Shown here: in pieces, positions 32,310 to 43,439 of the stretch | Layout: each line of letters starts with the position of its first letter | How positions within the stretch are numbered: position 1 is the stretch's first letter | Assembly: GCA_030035585.1 (NCBI GenBank) | Contig: CM057476.1 | Span: 16,724,501 to 16,788,500, forward strand | Direction: 5' to 3' | Length of the DNA: 64,000 bases | DNA from: Dugong dugon | Lineage: Eukaryota > Chordata > Mammalia > Sirenia > Dugongidae | Program-made: the position numbers and the translations under genes | The notes under the pieces: model-generated | What the model saw: only the letters and a program-made list of their open reading frames with translations | Databases searched by the model: none | Told to the model about the DNA's origin: nothing

Positions 32310-32675
32310 AAATCCCACCAAGGGTCTGGGGCCCCTCCTATTGTCCTGCACAATCATCACACATGGTAGGCCTTTTGGATACCTGTCCCACTGGCTGCCC
32401 CTACAGACTGTGGTCTGTCTCAGGCCCTGACAGGTCTTGCTGACAGCCTTCCAGTCCCTGAGAGAATCTGTAAGACAGCAAGGATGTTTCACAGCTAGCA
32501 AGGAGCCTCTGATACCTGCCAGTCAGTGACAAGCTACCCAAGTTAGCCAAGGACCCAGCAGCCCCTGGAATCTTCAAGAGGAATGGAAGGGATCTGCAGG
32601 GCAAGCTGGTGGGACTTGCAATGGAAAGCTGAGCAGTCACATTTAGAAACACCCTGACCCACCACAAACCAGCAC
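32310..32675. other. Unassigned sequence
   Basis: No repeat or exon recognised downstream of the L1. Confidence 0.4.
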
Positions 32676-32885
32676 CACCTGCAGCTGGAGTCTACAGGAA
32701 ACCCACTTCCTGGGTTCAGACCCTAGCTCTGCTACTTTCCAGCTTCGTGACCTTGCCTTTCTGGCCCTCAACATCCTCAACTGTAAATGGAAATGAAAAT
32801 TACAGGACCTACAACATAGCACCACTGTGAAGACAAATAAGTGAATACATGTACCCAGAAGCAAGAGCGTTGGGAGGGCATCAGA
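32676..32885 (+). repeat. MIR
   Basis: 'gggttcagaccctagctctg', 'ttcgtgaccttgcctttctg' and 'catcctcaactgtaaatgg' in MIR order. Confidence 0.8.
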
Positions 32886-33218
32886 AATATTGGTCAGCAG
32901 CACCGAGGTCTACCCCAGATGGGAAATCACAGTATTGCCTAGTTCACTGGAAAGGCCTCTTAGCTTGATGATGTGCACATCTTAAGCACTGCTCATTGAA
33001 ATCCAGGAGGCAGAGAGGGACCTCTGAAGCTCTGCTACTAGGATACTACACATGAGGATGTTAGTGTGGGTTACTAGAGATAAACTTCTTAATTAAAAGA
33101 GTAAAAGCTATTGCTCCTGGAGTAGCACCCAGAGTAAAGTAACTGGGAATCTGGCGTCCAGGCTGTGTCACCTGGTGCTTCACTACCTTTTCCAGGCTGG
33201 GGCACAGCAGTGGTCTGT
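32886..33218. other. Unassigned sequence
   Basis: No family recognised. Confidence 0.35.
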
Positions 33219-33461
33219 CTTCCTTCCTCCCTTCCTCCCTCTTTCTTCCTCCCTTCCTTCCTTCCTCCATCCCCTTTCTCCCTTCTTCCTTCTTTCCTCC
33301 CTTCCTTCCTCCCTCCCTCTCCCTTCCTCCTTCCTTCCCTTCCTCCCTTTCTCCCCCCTCCCTCCCTCCTTCCCTCCTTCTTTCTTTCCTTCCTTCCTCC
33401 CTCCCTCCTCCCTTCCTCCCTTCTTTCCTTTCTTCATTTTCTCCCCTTCCCTTCCACCATC
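33219..33461. repeat. Long pyrimidine tract (TTCC/CTTCCTCC)n
   Basis: About 240 bp of almost pure C/T on the + strand, built from CTTCCTTCC and CCCTCC words with imperfect mirror symmetry. Open frames of 100-163 codons across it are composition artefacts. Confidence 0.96.
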
Positions 33462-33467
33462 CCTTGT

Positions 33468-33605
33468 TATGGACTGAACTCTGTCCCCACAAAATACATG
33501 TGGGAATTGAAACCCCTATACTTGTGGATGTAATGTAATGCAATGTAATCACTTCCCATAATGCAATCGAGCGTTATGCTGATGTGAAAAAATGTGGAGA
33601 AGCTT
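33468..33605 (+). mobile_element. MaLR-like LTR fragment (5' part), fossil
   Basis: 'gttatggactgaactctgtc' followed by a 'cacaaaatacatgtgggaat'-type stretch is the 5' part of a MaLR-type LTR. The rest is absent. Confidence 0.6.
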
Positions 33606-33860
33606 GTACAAAATGAATTTATCTGGTATGGAACAGGATGTTCTGTGGTTTCAGTAGTTGTGTTAATAGCTTAAACACTTTTTAATAAAAATGGAATAGG
33701 ACACTTTATTACTCGGACATCTGAGCTATGCTTACAAACGTTAGCATTCAGCCAAACTGAAGAGAAGGCAGCCTTGGCCAGGAGCCCAGGACTTATAGTA
33801 TCTGTTCCACCATCGTATATCATAGATGAGCTCTTCTTCAATGTCAGACACCTTGCTGAT

Positions 33861-34090
33861 CCCTTTACATGCATCAAGTTATTTAATCCTGTGAGGTATG
33901 AGTCCTTATTTTAGCACCTAGCAGAGCTATGCCTATCTGGCATAGATTAGGCACTCAATAAATATTTCTTGAATGGTGCAGTGATCAAGACCTAGAAAGG
34001 TTAAATGACTTGTCCAAGGTCATTGATAAGAGGTTGATCCAGAACTCAAGGCCAGGTCAGGCTACTACAGAACTGTAAAGGTGGGAAGGC
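33861..34090 (-). repeat. MIR/L2-type fragments
   Basis: 'tgcatcaagttatttaatcc', 'taggcactcaataaatattt' and 'gacttgtccaaggtcattga' are MIR and L2 tail phrases in mixed order, suggesting two old elements. Confidence 0.55.
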
Positions 34091-34206
34091 TTCCCTTCTG
34101 CATGCATGAGGGTGCCCCCTCAGACATTATCATTCCACTTAACTAGGACAATGTCTTAATAGTCAACCTCCTTTTTTCAAAATTATTTCTCCATCTCTCT
34201 CTCTAG

Positions 34207-34377
34207 ATTCTTGATCCAGTCAGTGAAGACAGGCCGGGGATATTTTACCATGCTGAGGGAGGAGAGTGCAATGAAAAAGAGGCAACAGCAACTTCAGAAA
34301 CTGGAAGAGGAAGAAAGAAATAAATTCCAACCAGCCAAAAAGATCTCAGAAATCCATTATGGCAACACTCTTTTGAC
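34207..34377 (+). CDS. CCDC60: Internal exon, CCDC60-like gene (exon A)
   Basis: A pyrimidine-rich acceptor (tctctctctctag) precedes 34207 and the donor GTAAGT follows at 34378. The 171-nt exon is read with one leading base, 56 whole codons and two trailing bases. The frame begins FLIQSVKTGRGYFTMLREES and ends with KISEIHYGNTLL. The middle (MKKRQQQLQKLEEEERNKF) is a charged helix of coiled-coil type. Both flanking introns are phase 2. I recall this as the middle of coiled-coil domain-containing protein 60, whose molecular role is not established. The exon is well supported; the gene name rests on memory. Other frames contain stops (e.g. frame 1 stops after GRGRKK). Confidence 0.75.
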
Positions 34378-34544
34378 GTAAGTGGATGTGATGGCCCTGG
34401 CACTAACAGTCTTGGAAAGGACAACTCGGAGTGAACACTGCCCGGTTGGGTTAAGTAGTATCTTCACTACATACATTCGTCCTCACGCTTGATAGTGAGA
34501 GCTACACAAGAAATCTTACTGGTCCCCAAATGTGCCCCGTTCCC

Positions 34545-34855
34545 TGCCTTTCCTAGACTTTCCTTACTCTGGACTCTTCCTGCGCTGTTCCTTGGGTCTT
34601 AAATATCCTTTCCCACATTCTCTACCAGCTAAAGTTTTACTCATCATTCAAAGCCCAGCATAAATGTTCCCCTCTTCTGATCCTTCCCAAATTTCAGCCC
34701 AACCACCTCCAGCACCCCTTCGGGCTCTGGGTTCTGAGAACGTGTGTTTGTATAGTACTTAATTTTTCCACCTCAACATTCCTATTCTAGACCTTAGCTG
34801 CATCTCCAGGTCCTAGCTCAGTGTCCACACAAGGTGGGTGTACAAAAAATGTATG
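34545..34855 (+). repeat. L2 3' end
   Basis: 'gttttactcatcattcaaag', 'cccctcttctgatccttccc' and the end 'tacaaaaaatgtatgttgtt' follow the L2 3' consensus. In the intron after exon A. Confidence 0.85.
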
Positions 34856-34959
34856 TTGTTTTGTTGAATAAAAACCTGCATCTTTCTGTAAAGGACTTTC
34901 CTCTAGTTGGGGGAGGACCATCAACACACTGGTCCATTATAAAATACCCATTAATATAG

Positions 34960-35170
34960 TAATAATAACAACCACAATAACGATGATGATGAGTGTTTAC
35001 TGTGTGCTTCATGCACATCTTTTCATCTAAATCTCAAAACAAAAGAGACAGGTACTATTATTAGCCAATTTTAAAGATGTAGGAATGAGGCTCAGAGATG
35101 TTAACTAATTTCCCCCAAGGCCTTAAGTTAGAAAGCATCACTGAGTCTCAAACTCCCTTCTGTTTGACAC
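34960..35170 (-). repeat. MIR
   Basis: 'gtttactgtgtgcttcatgc', 'ccaattttaaagatgtagga' and 'aggctcagagatgttaacta' are the reverse MIR. Confidence 0.8.
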
Positions 35171-35329
35171 CTGTATCTACAGACTGCATGGACAAAATCC
35201 TGGGGTACTTAGCTTGTGCAGACTGAACGAGGCACACATGAGGAATGGGAAAGAGGTGCAGAAGCAAGGAGAGGGAATACACAGTAGAAATGGCCTGAAG
35301 CTACGCCACTGCCCTGGTAGAGCATCAGT

Positions 35330-35500
35330 CTCAACCCTGGCTACACATTAGAACCACCTGGAAAAATTTTTTAAATACTGATACCCAGGCTGCACCCCAG
35401 ATCAATAACATCAGACTCTGGGAGTGCTACCTGGACCCAGTATTATTAAAAGTTCCCCTAAGTGATTCCAATGTCAGGTTAAGGTTAAGAGCCACTGTGT
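35330..35500 (+). mobile_element. MER20-like hAT-Charlie MITE
   Basis: 'cagtctcaaccctggctaca', 'cattagaaccacctgg', 'gatacccaggctgcacccca' and 'agagccactgtg' give the usual order of this non-autonomous hAT element. Confidence 0.75.
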
Positions 35501-35609
35501 TAGGGTTACCTTCAGGAGCCCAAATTGCTAGACTGTTTGCCAAAGAGCAAATGGAAGCCTCAGCAGATACGTCCTTTCATCCGCACCATTTCCCAAACTC
35601 TGTTCTCCT

Positions 35610-36292
35610 GAAGCTTATTGAAAGAAATATTAGTATGTGCATCTTAAAAACAAGGGTCCTGCAGCCACTGTGGAAAACAATTTGGCAGTTCCTCAAAAAG
35701 TTAATTATTGTAAGACCCAGCAATTCCACTTCTGGGTATATTCCCAAAAGACTTGGAAACAGGTACTCAAACAGTTACTTGTACACCAGTGTTCACTGCA
35801 GCATTATTCACAATAGCCAAAAGGTGGAAACAACTCAAGTGTCCAACAGCAGATGAACGGATAAACTAAATGTGGTATATGCATGAAATGGAGTACCATT
35901 CAGCCATAAAGAGAAATGAAGTTCTGATACACGGATGAGCCTTGACAACATTATGCGGAGTGAAATAAGACATAAAAGGACAAATATTGTATGATCCCAC
36001 TTAAAACAGTAAATAACTAGAATAAGCAAACGCACATAGACAAAAGTAGATTTGTGTTTACCAGGGGCTGGAGGAAAGGGGAAAATGGGTAGTTACTGCT
36101 TCAGGGGTACTGACTTTCTGTCTGGGGTGAGCGATAATTTTTAGAAATAGTGGTGATAATTGCACAATATGGTGAATGTAATTAATGTCACTGAATTGTA
36201 CACTTAAAAAACGGTGAAAATGGCATTTTTTTTTTTTTTTTTTTGGTTACATGTATTTGGCCACAATAAAATTAGAAGAGGAAAAAAAAAAA
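35610..36292 (+). mobile_element. Old L1 3' end (end of ORF2 and 3'UTR)
   Basis: Encodes L1 ORF2 end residues such as ILKTRVLQPLWKTIWQFLKKL, then 'agcattattcacaatagcca', 'aatggagtaccattcagcca' and the 3' end 'tcactgaattgtacactta' with CACAATAAAA. Diverged from the lineage-specific L1s, so older. Confidence 0.9.
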
Positions 36293-37057
36293 GGCAAGGG
36301 TCCTGGTCTGTAAGGTCCGGGGGTGAAGGTAAGAGTAGAGAGTACTGGTCAGAGACCTCCTTAAAGCTCAAGGTTCCAGGTGATGGATGGGAACCCAGAC
36401 TGCAAGACCACATGGGGCTGGTACATTTCCCATCACGGTCCCCCTGCAAGCCTGGTAACCAGATTATAGTGGGCTGGGATGGTCTCCTCTTGGGCTCCTT
36501 ATTTTGTGCAGACCCTGGGCTGTGACTTTGGTCCCCCTTGCCCTGTAAGGCTATGAGACGGAGAGTTAAACTTTTCTGAATTGGCAAACGTCCTTAAGAC
36601 AAAGGAGCGCCTGTGTTGGCTTAATTCTCTGCTTTCCACTCTCTCTTGGTTTTTAGCCTAGAGAGTTTGGCCACTCTGTTGTCAGCTCTTTGCTACTTTT
36701 ACGAAAAATTAAAAAAAAAAAAAAAGTTAAATATTTTGTCCAGGATTTTTGGCTATTTCTACCCAAAAGGTTGGAAGAAGTAGACATCCCAAGAAACTGT
36801 CTTTGTTGAGTAGCAGGAGTTATCTGAATGACTAGGCAGATAGAGACAAAGTGTTAAATTCAAATAAGAGATAGGATGGTGACATCCAGAAAACAGCGAG
36901 AGAGTATGAGGAGAAGGGAATCTTTGGAGGAGAGAAAAGGCAGCCCTCACCGGGAGAGGACAGAGATATCTAATGAGGACTTTTATTCGGTTTTACCTCG
37001 TGGTATTTAAATGTAAATCCATTTATTTGTTAGTACTTAAGATTCTCAGTAAAATAC
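36293..37057. other. Unassigned intronic sequence
   Basis: Apparently single-copy. An A-run at 36710-36725. No exon seen. Confidence 0.35.
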
Positions 37058-37257
37058 CCACCAAACCAGTTACCATTGAGTCGATCCTGACTCATGGCAA
37101 CCCCACGTGTGTCAGAGTACAACTGTGCTCCTTAGGGTTTTCAATGGCTGATTGTTCAGAAGTAGATCGCCAGGCCTTTCTTCCAAGGCTCCTCTGGGTA
37201 GGCTCGAACTGCCAGCTTTTAGGTTAGCAGCCAAGTGCTTAACCGTCTGCATCACCC
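37058..37257 (-). repeat. AfroSINE type B
   Basis: Reverse copy, 'accattgagtcgatcctgac' to 'ccgtctgcatcaccca'. Directly followed by a 35-bp fragment of a second reverse SINE (37258-37292, 'aacccgttgccattga'). Confidence 0.92.
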
Positions 37258-37292
37258 AAACCAAAAAGCAAACCCGTTGCCATTGATTCCAG

Positions 37293-38500
37293 GTACCCAG
37301 TATAACATCAGTGACCTCATAAGGCATTTTGGTCTTGGACCTTTTTCTTGGCCAGTTTTTCAAGGTAAGTTTGGAGCAGGGAAGAGAGGCCACCTTGACC
37401 CAGACACGCTCTGGTTGCACCATCAACCACCATAGACTGACGACCTACCATGTGCCAGGCCCTCTGGTGGCTTGGAGACATGAAAAGGATTAAGGGAGAG
37501 TCCCTACTACCTGCAGTCCCACAGCAAAGTTCTGTGGAAGTGCACACTAAAGTGCCCCTAAATGTGTTCCACCCCTTAAAGTTTAGGGGGTACAAAAGAA
37601 ATGTGGAAAGAATCCCCAGAAGTGTGACATTTGATCAAGATCTTTAATGCTGAGTAAAAGTTTGCTGAGTGACAAAAAGAGGCATGGTTAGAAGAAACAC
37701 CAACACCAGCTCCCCAGAAATTCCTGCAGCCAGCATTTCTGGTTAGGAGGGTCAAGCCTGGAAAAAGAGGACGTGATTGTGTTATCTTTGCCAAAAGTCA
37801 GATATGTTATTTTCAGAATGGGGAGAAAAAGAGAAAGGCCGGCAAACCATGAACTCAGCCACGTCCATCCACCCACCCCACAGGACGCCGCTGAAGCATC
37901 CTGTGTGACCCTTGAAGGGTCCGTGACACAGAGATGGCCACTCAGTGAGCAGGGAGGGGCAAGTTTTTACTCTTTCCATGAGGGTCCCAGGAACTCAGCG
38001 TAAATTCTACCTTCCAGCCTGAGCTTGATGGCACTCGTGGAGCCTGGTACTCCGAGTGACACTAACCAGCTGGCAGCCTTTCCTGGGAATAAAGAGAAGG
38101 AATGAACCCCTAGCTCTTTTTCTGCAGGAGCTGTGTTAAAATTAGCGGGCAAAAGGACAGGCACTGAGAGCGGGGACTGTCAAAAGATGCTCCTGTGGTT
38201 TGGCTGTAACGTTCCACTTGTTTGGATGGGATGTTTAATCCACGGTCATGGAACACAATTCTCTCCTCTCCAATCCATGTTCTAGTATGTGAGACATGGC
38301 TTATTTAAAGTTTAAAATATTTAAATATGCATGAGCTTGCCCCTCTTGTAGACATTGGTCTGGTTATGTCTTACTTAGTAGGTTTAATACAAGGCTGGTT
38401 ATTAAAAGAAAACTGAAGGCCATGACTGCAAGGTAACCATCAAATGCAGTTGGGTTGCAGAGTTATAAAGTAGCATTTGGAGACTGCTCATACCAGTACA
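37293..38500. other. Unassigned intronic sequence
   Basis: No repeat recognised for 1.2 kb. Open frames here (e.g. 37317-37595 -) overlap on both strands and show no domain. Confidence 0.4.
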
Positions 38501-38504
38501 GGGT

Positions 38505-38633
38505 AGTGGTTAACCGCACAGGCCTCTGAGCCTCCCAGGACTTGGGTTCAAGTCCCAGCTTCCCTCGAACAAACTGTGTAACTTTGAGCAAGTTGCTTTA
38601 CTTCTCTGAGCCTCCCTTTTCTTCACCCATATT
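38505..38633 (+). repeat. MIR, left part (split by SINE)
   Basis: 'gacttgggttcaagtcccag' and 'gcaagttgctttacttctct' are the first half of a MIR. It resumes at 38837. Confidence 0.9.
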
Positions 38634-38836
38634 GCTGTTGTTGTGTGCTGTCAAGTTGATTCCAACTTATAGCGGCCCTGAAGAACACAGTAGAACTGCT
38701 CTATAGGGTTCCCAGGCTATAATCTTTATGCAAGCAGATTGCCAGGTCTTTTCTCCTGCAGAGCTGCTGCTGGGTTCCCACTACAGACCTTTCGGTTAGC
38801 AGGCAGGTGCTTAACCATTGTGCCACCAGAGCTCCT
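38634..38836 (-). repeat. AfroSINE type A inside MIR
   Basis: Reverse copy starting 'gctgttgttgtgtgctgtca'. Perfect 12-bp target duplication TTCACCCATATT (38622-38633 and 38837-38848). Confidence 0.96.
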
Positions 38837-38950
38837 TTCACCCATATTAATGGTACCAAACTCCCAAGCTTGTTATGAGGATTAAATGAAATGATGTTTA
38901 GCACAGAGACTAGCATACAATAATTGGTCAATAGTTGTTAGCTACTATTA
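38837..38950 (+). repeat. MIR, right part
   Basis: 'gttatgaggattaaatgaaa' and 'acaataattggtcaatagtt' complete the MIR. Confidence 0.88.
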
Positions 38951-38960
38951 TGCAATGAGG

Positions 38961-39115
38961 AAACCCTGGTGGTATAGTGGTTAAGCGTTCAGCTGCTAGC
39001 TAATCAAAGGTCGGCAGTTTGAATCCACCAGGCACTCCTTGGAAAACCCATGGGCAGTTCCACTCTGTCCTTTAGGGTTGCTGTGAGTCGGAATTGACTC
39101 AATGGCAATGATTTT
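38961..39115 (+). repeat. AfroSINE type A, first of tandem pair
   Basis: 'aaaccctggtggtatagtgg' head to 'gactcaatggcaatg' end. Preceded by target copy 38946-38960 and followed by 39117-39131. Confidence 0.95.
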
Positions 39116-39131
39116 TTATTATGCAATAAGG

Positions 39132-39328
39132 AGTTCCTGGGTAATGCAATGGTTAACACGCCTGGCTGCTAAGTGAAAGTTTGGAGGTTCGAGTCCACCC
39201 AGCCTCAGAAAAAAGGCCTGGCGATGTACCGCCAAGAAACCAGCCATTGAAAACCCTATGGAGCAGAGTCTTACTCTGACACACATGGGGTTGCTGTGAG
39301 TCAGAATCAACTCGACAGCAACAGGTTT
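39132..39328 (+). repeat. AfroSINE type B, second of tandem pair
   Basis: 'agttcctgggtaatgcaatg' head to 'ctcgacagcaacaggt' end. Followed by a third target copy, TATTGTGCAATAAAG (39330-39344). Confidence 0.95.
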
Positions 39329-39344
39329 TTATTGTGCAATAAAG

Positions 39345-40225
39345 TAAATTTGATTTATTTGGGCCACAATTACCTAAAATTCCTAAATTTAGGGCTAAAA
39401 ATCTTAATTTCCATGAAGGCTAGAAAGTAGTCTAAATCATCTTTGGGGGCCTTCCCATCTAAGAGCTTTTCTTTCTATAAATATACGTCCAATCACATGA
39501 GTATGAAAAATACAAGTGTTCATTTATAAATACTTCTTAAACAAAATATCTGATCTTGTGCATTATAAAAACAAAAGAGACTTCCTCCCCCTCTGGATCT
39601 AAGATCATATAGTAAATTCTTTCAGTCCAAAGTTTTTAGGCTGACAAACTATGCAGGAAGAAAAGAAAATCAAGCATGTCCCAAAAGATTTCTGCCTGCA
39701 AGCAATCTTTCCCACTGTGTTCAATGACCTCGTTTTTCAGCTGCAGATTCAACTGAAAAAAACTGCGGGTAGAATTTATTTTATTATTGTGGGTGAGAGA
39801 AGACATAAGGAGTGTGAAGGATGGGTTAATTTCCACATATTCTAAGCCACTGGGAGATACAGTTGAGCCAGTAAGACAGGGTTATGCCAATGTAATTGCT
39901 CATAGTTTCCTCAGCTCTTACAGTTGAATAAAGAGCCCATAGAAGTAAGTATCGGGGACCTAGATTCTGGTCCAATTTTTTAGTGAACTCTGTGATCCCA
40001 GGATCGTCCTTAAATTCTGAGCAGGAAGGTAAATAACCTCCTAATGTGTATCCCTGTATTGCCTCCACTGGCCCCTCCATCCCATGACCGACACCAAGAT
40101 AGACTGACTTTTTCAAAATATAAATTGTTCCCAGCTTAAAATGGCTGCCACTGTTCACAGGATGAAGACAAAAATCTGAGAGGAGACCACGAGGTCCTGA
40201 GTGGTCTAGCTCCTGGCTATCCCTC
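39345..40225. other. Unassigned intronic sequence
   Basis: No repeat recognised. A 180-codon antisense frame (39826-40368) runs into L2 sequence and has no domain I know. Confidence 0.35.
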
Positions 40226-40412
40226 CCACCCCATTTCATAGCTTCTCCTTGCTCCCTCTGCTCCAGCCACTCTCTCCTACTTTCCTGCTTACCATATGCC
40301 CTCTCTCCCACTGCAGGGCCTTTGCACATGCTAGTTCCTTTTGGCTGGAAGGCGTTTCCCTCCTCCATTTGCTAGTTAATTCCATTCAACTTTTAGATTT
40401 CAGCTCAATAAC
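40226..40412 (+). repeat. L2, left part
   Basis: 'gggcctttgcacatgctagt' and 'ccattcaacttttagatttc' are L2. It continues at 40906. Confidence 0.85.
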
Positions 40413-40905
40413 TTACTTTCGTTCCAGTTACTATTGCCATTAACAACCACTCCAAAACTTACTTAGACAACAAACATTTATTTCACTCACCAATCTACAA
40501 TATAAGAAAGACTCAGTGGGGAAGGCTCTTCTCTGTTCCACACAGCATTCTCTGAGGCAGCTCGAAGGATCTGCTTCCAAGATGGCTCACTCAGTGGGTG
40601 GCAAGTTGGAAGTGGCTGTCAGCTGTGAGCTCAGCCAGGGCAGGGGGCCAGGGGCCTTGGTTTCTCTCCCAGTGGGGTTCTTCATAGGCTGCCAGCTTCC
40701 ACACAGCATGGCAGCTGAGTTCTAAGAGTGAGCATCCCAGGACACAGGAAGTAGAGGCTACCAGAGCCTTGAGCCTGGGTCCAGAAACTGCCTTTGCATC
40801 ACTTCTGACATACTGTATTAGTTCAGCCAATCACAAAGCCAAGATTCAAGGGGAAATGGACATAGACTCCACCTCTCAAAAAATTTGAGGAACATGTTCC
40901 TGAAT
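40413..40905 (+). repeat. Old interspersed repeat inside L2
   Basis: Splits the L2. Phrases 'actccaaaacttacttagac', 'ttccaagatggctcactcag', 'cttccacacagcatggcagc' and 'gacatagactccacctctca' belong to a known old mammalian repeat whose name I will not guess. Confidence 0.65.
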
Positions 40906-41145
40906 TGCTACAGCTTCCTCAAGAAAGTCTTCCCTGGCTTCCATTTCAGCCCAGTTCCCTATTGTAGGCTCTTAAAGCCCCACACACACTCCCTCTCTGC
41001 ACTCATCCCAACTGTATTTGATTACGTTTATCTCCGCCACTAGAATCTAGGCTTCAGGAGAGAAGGGGCTGGGTGTGTCTCTTTCATTCCTACATCTGCA
41101 GCCCCCAGAACACAGCAGATGTTCAATAAATATTGGTGGGAATGA
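40906..41145 (+). repeat. L2, right part
   Basis: 'cctcaagaaagtcttccctg', 'ccactagaatctaggcttca' and 'agatgttcaataaatattgg' are the L2 3' end. Confidence 0.9.
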
Positions 41146-41452
41146 GTGAAGCACAGTCAGTCAGCAATTCAATCAACGAAAGCACTTAGACTGGGGCTCA
41201 GAAACTAAAAGGCATTCAAGGAACAGGCAGGTAGTCTGAATTAGTGAGGCAGGCGGGGAGGGAGGAAGCAGGGGCGGTGGAGTCTCTGGCAACCCAAGCA
41301 GCCCACACCCTGAGCAAAGTGAGCAGGGATCCTCCATCCACAGCTCCAGCTGACTCTTGGCAGAAGAGAGAAAGAGAACTAGAGAGAGAGGCCTAGGTCG
41401 CACAGGGCCAAAGACCATTGCAAGGACTTACGGAGGCTTTTTCTCTGGCCCA
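41146..41452. other. Unassigned intronic sequence
   Basis: Purine-rich near 41365-41390; no family recognised. Confidence 0.35.
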
Positions 41453-41463
41453 GAGTGGCCATA

Positions 41464-41617
41464 AACCTGTCCCTGTCAAGTTGATTTTGACTTATAGTGA
41501 CCCTATAGGACAGAGTAGAACTGCCCCATAGGGTTTCCAAGGAGCGGTTGGTAGATTCAAACTGCTGACCTTCTGGTTGGCAGCTGAACTCTTAATCACG
41601 GTGCCACCAGGGCTCCT
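41464..41617 (-). repeat. AfroSINE type A
   Basis: Reverse copy with 11-bp target repeats differing by one base (AGTGGCCATA-type at 41453-41463; AGTGGCCGTA-type at 41618-41628). Confidence 0.94.
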
Positions 41618-41710
41618 CAGTGGCCGTAGCTTTTTGTTTTTCAAGGGCCAAAGCTTTTTTATTTTTATGTGAAATCTCCCCGTTTTAAAATAGACAATAG
41701 ATTCAATTTA

Positions 41711-41734
41711 ACACACACACGCGCACGCGTGTGC
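41711..41734. repeat. Alternating purine-pyrimidine tract
   Basis: 24 nt of strict CA/CG/TG alternation centred on CACGCGTG, a Z-DNA-prone sequence. Confidence 0.9.
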
Positions 41735-41840
41735 AATACGCTAATTACAACTTGTCTGTGGGCTGGATTTGGCCATGGGCAAAAAGTATATAGCCTATGA
41801 CTCAGGCATGCAAAAAGAAAAAAATCATTTACTCCAATGA

Positions 41841-41992
41841 TACAAAAAACCAAACCAAATCCATTGCCACTGAGTCAATTTCAACTCATAGCAACCCTAT
41901 AGGACAGAACAGAACTGCCCCACAGGGTGTTCAAGGAGCCGCTGGTGGATTGGAACTGCTGACCTTTTGGTTAATCATTGTGCCACCAGGGC
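41841..41992 (-). repeat. AfroSINE type A
   Basis: Reverse copy flanked by TCCAATGA (41833-41840 and 41993-42000). Confidence 0.94.
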
Positions 41993-42281
41993 TCCAATGA
42001 GAGCGGAGGAAAACACTTCAATATGTTACTAAGTGTAAATCAGTCTTTTCCACTTTGAAACAGTCTTTTGCCCCTAAATATCCGGTGGTTTCAATGAAGA
42101 ACTCTCCCTGTTCAGGCTGCTTCTCTCCTCTCTAAGCATCTTCCCTCATCCCCCTCCCCCAGATGGTGTCAGGCTTCAGGGTAAGCTTCCATATGCTCTT
42201 CAGGGAGGGGACAGCACTCTGGTTTCTCCCAAGCAGCCTACTTGGTGGCTGCTGAAAATGTGGCTAGTTCTGACTGATCTT

Positions 42282-43253
42282 TTCTTTTTTTTTTTTCACT
42301 GCATTGTAGGTTAAACTTTACAGCGCAAATTAGTTTCTCATTCAAAAATTTATACACAAATCGTGTTGTGACATTGGTTGCAATCCCCGCAATGTGTCAG
42401 CACTCTTCCCCTTTTCGTTCCCACCCTGGGTTGTCTGTGTCCATTCATCCAGTTCTCCTGTCCCTTCCTGCCTTCTCAACTTTGCTTTTGGGCAGGTGCA
42501 GTCCCTTTGGTCTCGTATACTTGACTGAACTAAAAAGCACATTCCTCAAGTATGTTATTGTTTGCTTTACAGGCCTGTCTGATCTTTGGCTGAAAGGTGG
42601 ACTTCAGGAGTGGCTTCGGTTCTGAGTTAGCAGGGTGCTCAGGGGCCATAGTTTCAGGGGTTCCTCCAGTCTCTGTCAGACCAGTCAGTCCGGTCTTTTT
42701 TTGTGAATTTGAATTTTGTTCTACATTCTTCTCCCGCTCTGAACAGGACCCTGTATTGTGATCCCTGTCAGAGCGGTCAGTGATGGTAACTGGGCACCAT
42801 CCAGTTCTTCTGGGCTCAGGCTGGTGGAAGCTGTGGTTCATGTGGTCCTTTAGTCCTCTGGATTAATACTTTCCTTGTATCTTTGATTTTTTTCATTCTC
42901 CTTTGCTCCAGAAAGGATGGGGACAACAGATGTATTTTAGACGGCCGCTCTCACGCTTTTAAGACCCCAGGTGCTAGTCACCAAAGTAGGACGTAGAACA
43001 TTTTATTTATTACCTACGCTATGCCAATTGACCTAGATGACCCCCAAAACCATGGTCCCCAGCCCTCAGCTCCAGTGACTCAATCCCTCAAGGTGTTTGG
43101 ATGTGTCTAGGAAGCTTCTATGGCTTTGCCTTGGTCAAGATGTACTGACTTCCTGAATACTGTGGGTTGTCTTTCCCTTCACCAAAGTTAACACTTGTCT
43201 GCTATCTAATCAATGACTTCCCTTCCCACCCCTCCTCTCCCTAGTTGTGAATG
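42282..43253 (-). mobile_element. 5'-truncated L1, 3'UTR only
   Basis: Starts with poly-T and is homologous in reverse to the 3'UTR of the L1 at 56595-64000 ('aaaaatttatacaca', 'ttttaagaccccaggtgcta', 'aagcttctatggctttgcct'). In the intron between exons A and B, antisense to the gene. Confidence 0.9.
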
Positions 43254-43439
43254 ATCTTTTGGGACATGCTCATGCCCACTTCTGATGTTCAAGGTCCCCC
43301 CATCTTATGGCTGATTCAATCAACCAATTAGTCAGCAGTCTGTAGATTGGGGGAAGCCTCTTTGAGTACTCTGAACCCTGGATTCCAGGCAGTTCCATAA
43401 CTATGTCCCACTCACCAACTCCTCTTCTCACTGTCTCCA
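43254..43439. other. Unassigned sequence
   Basis: Nothing recognised. Confidence 0.3.

Noticed and set aside
33061-33552. 163-codon minus and 122-codon plus frames over the pyrimidine tract
   Set aside because: Gly/Glu/Arg- or Pro/Ser/Leu-only products caused by base composition.
39826-40368. 180-codon minus-strand frame
   Set aside because: Part of it is antisense L2 sequence; no domain recognised and no exon signals.
41711-41734. Functional Z-DNA element
   Set aside because: Short alternating CA/CG run; common in mammalian introns and nothing else supports a role.
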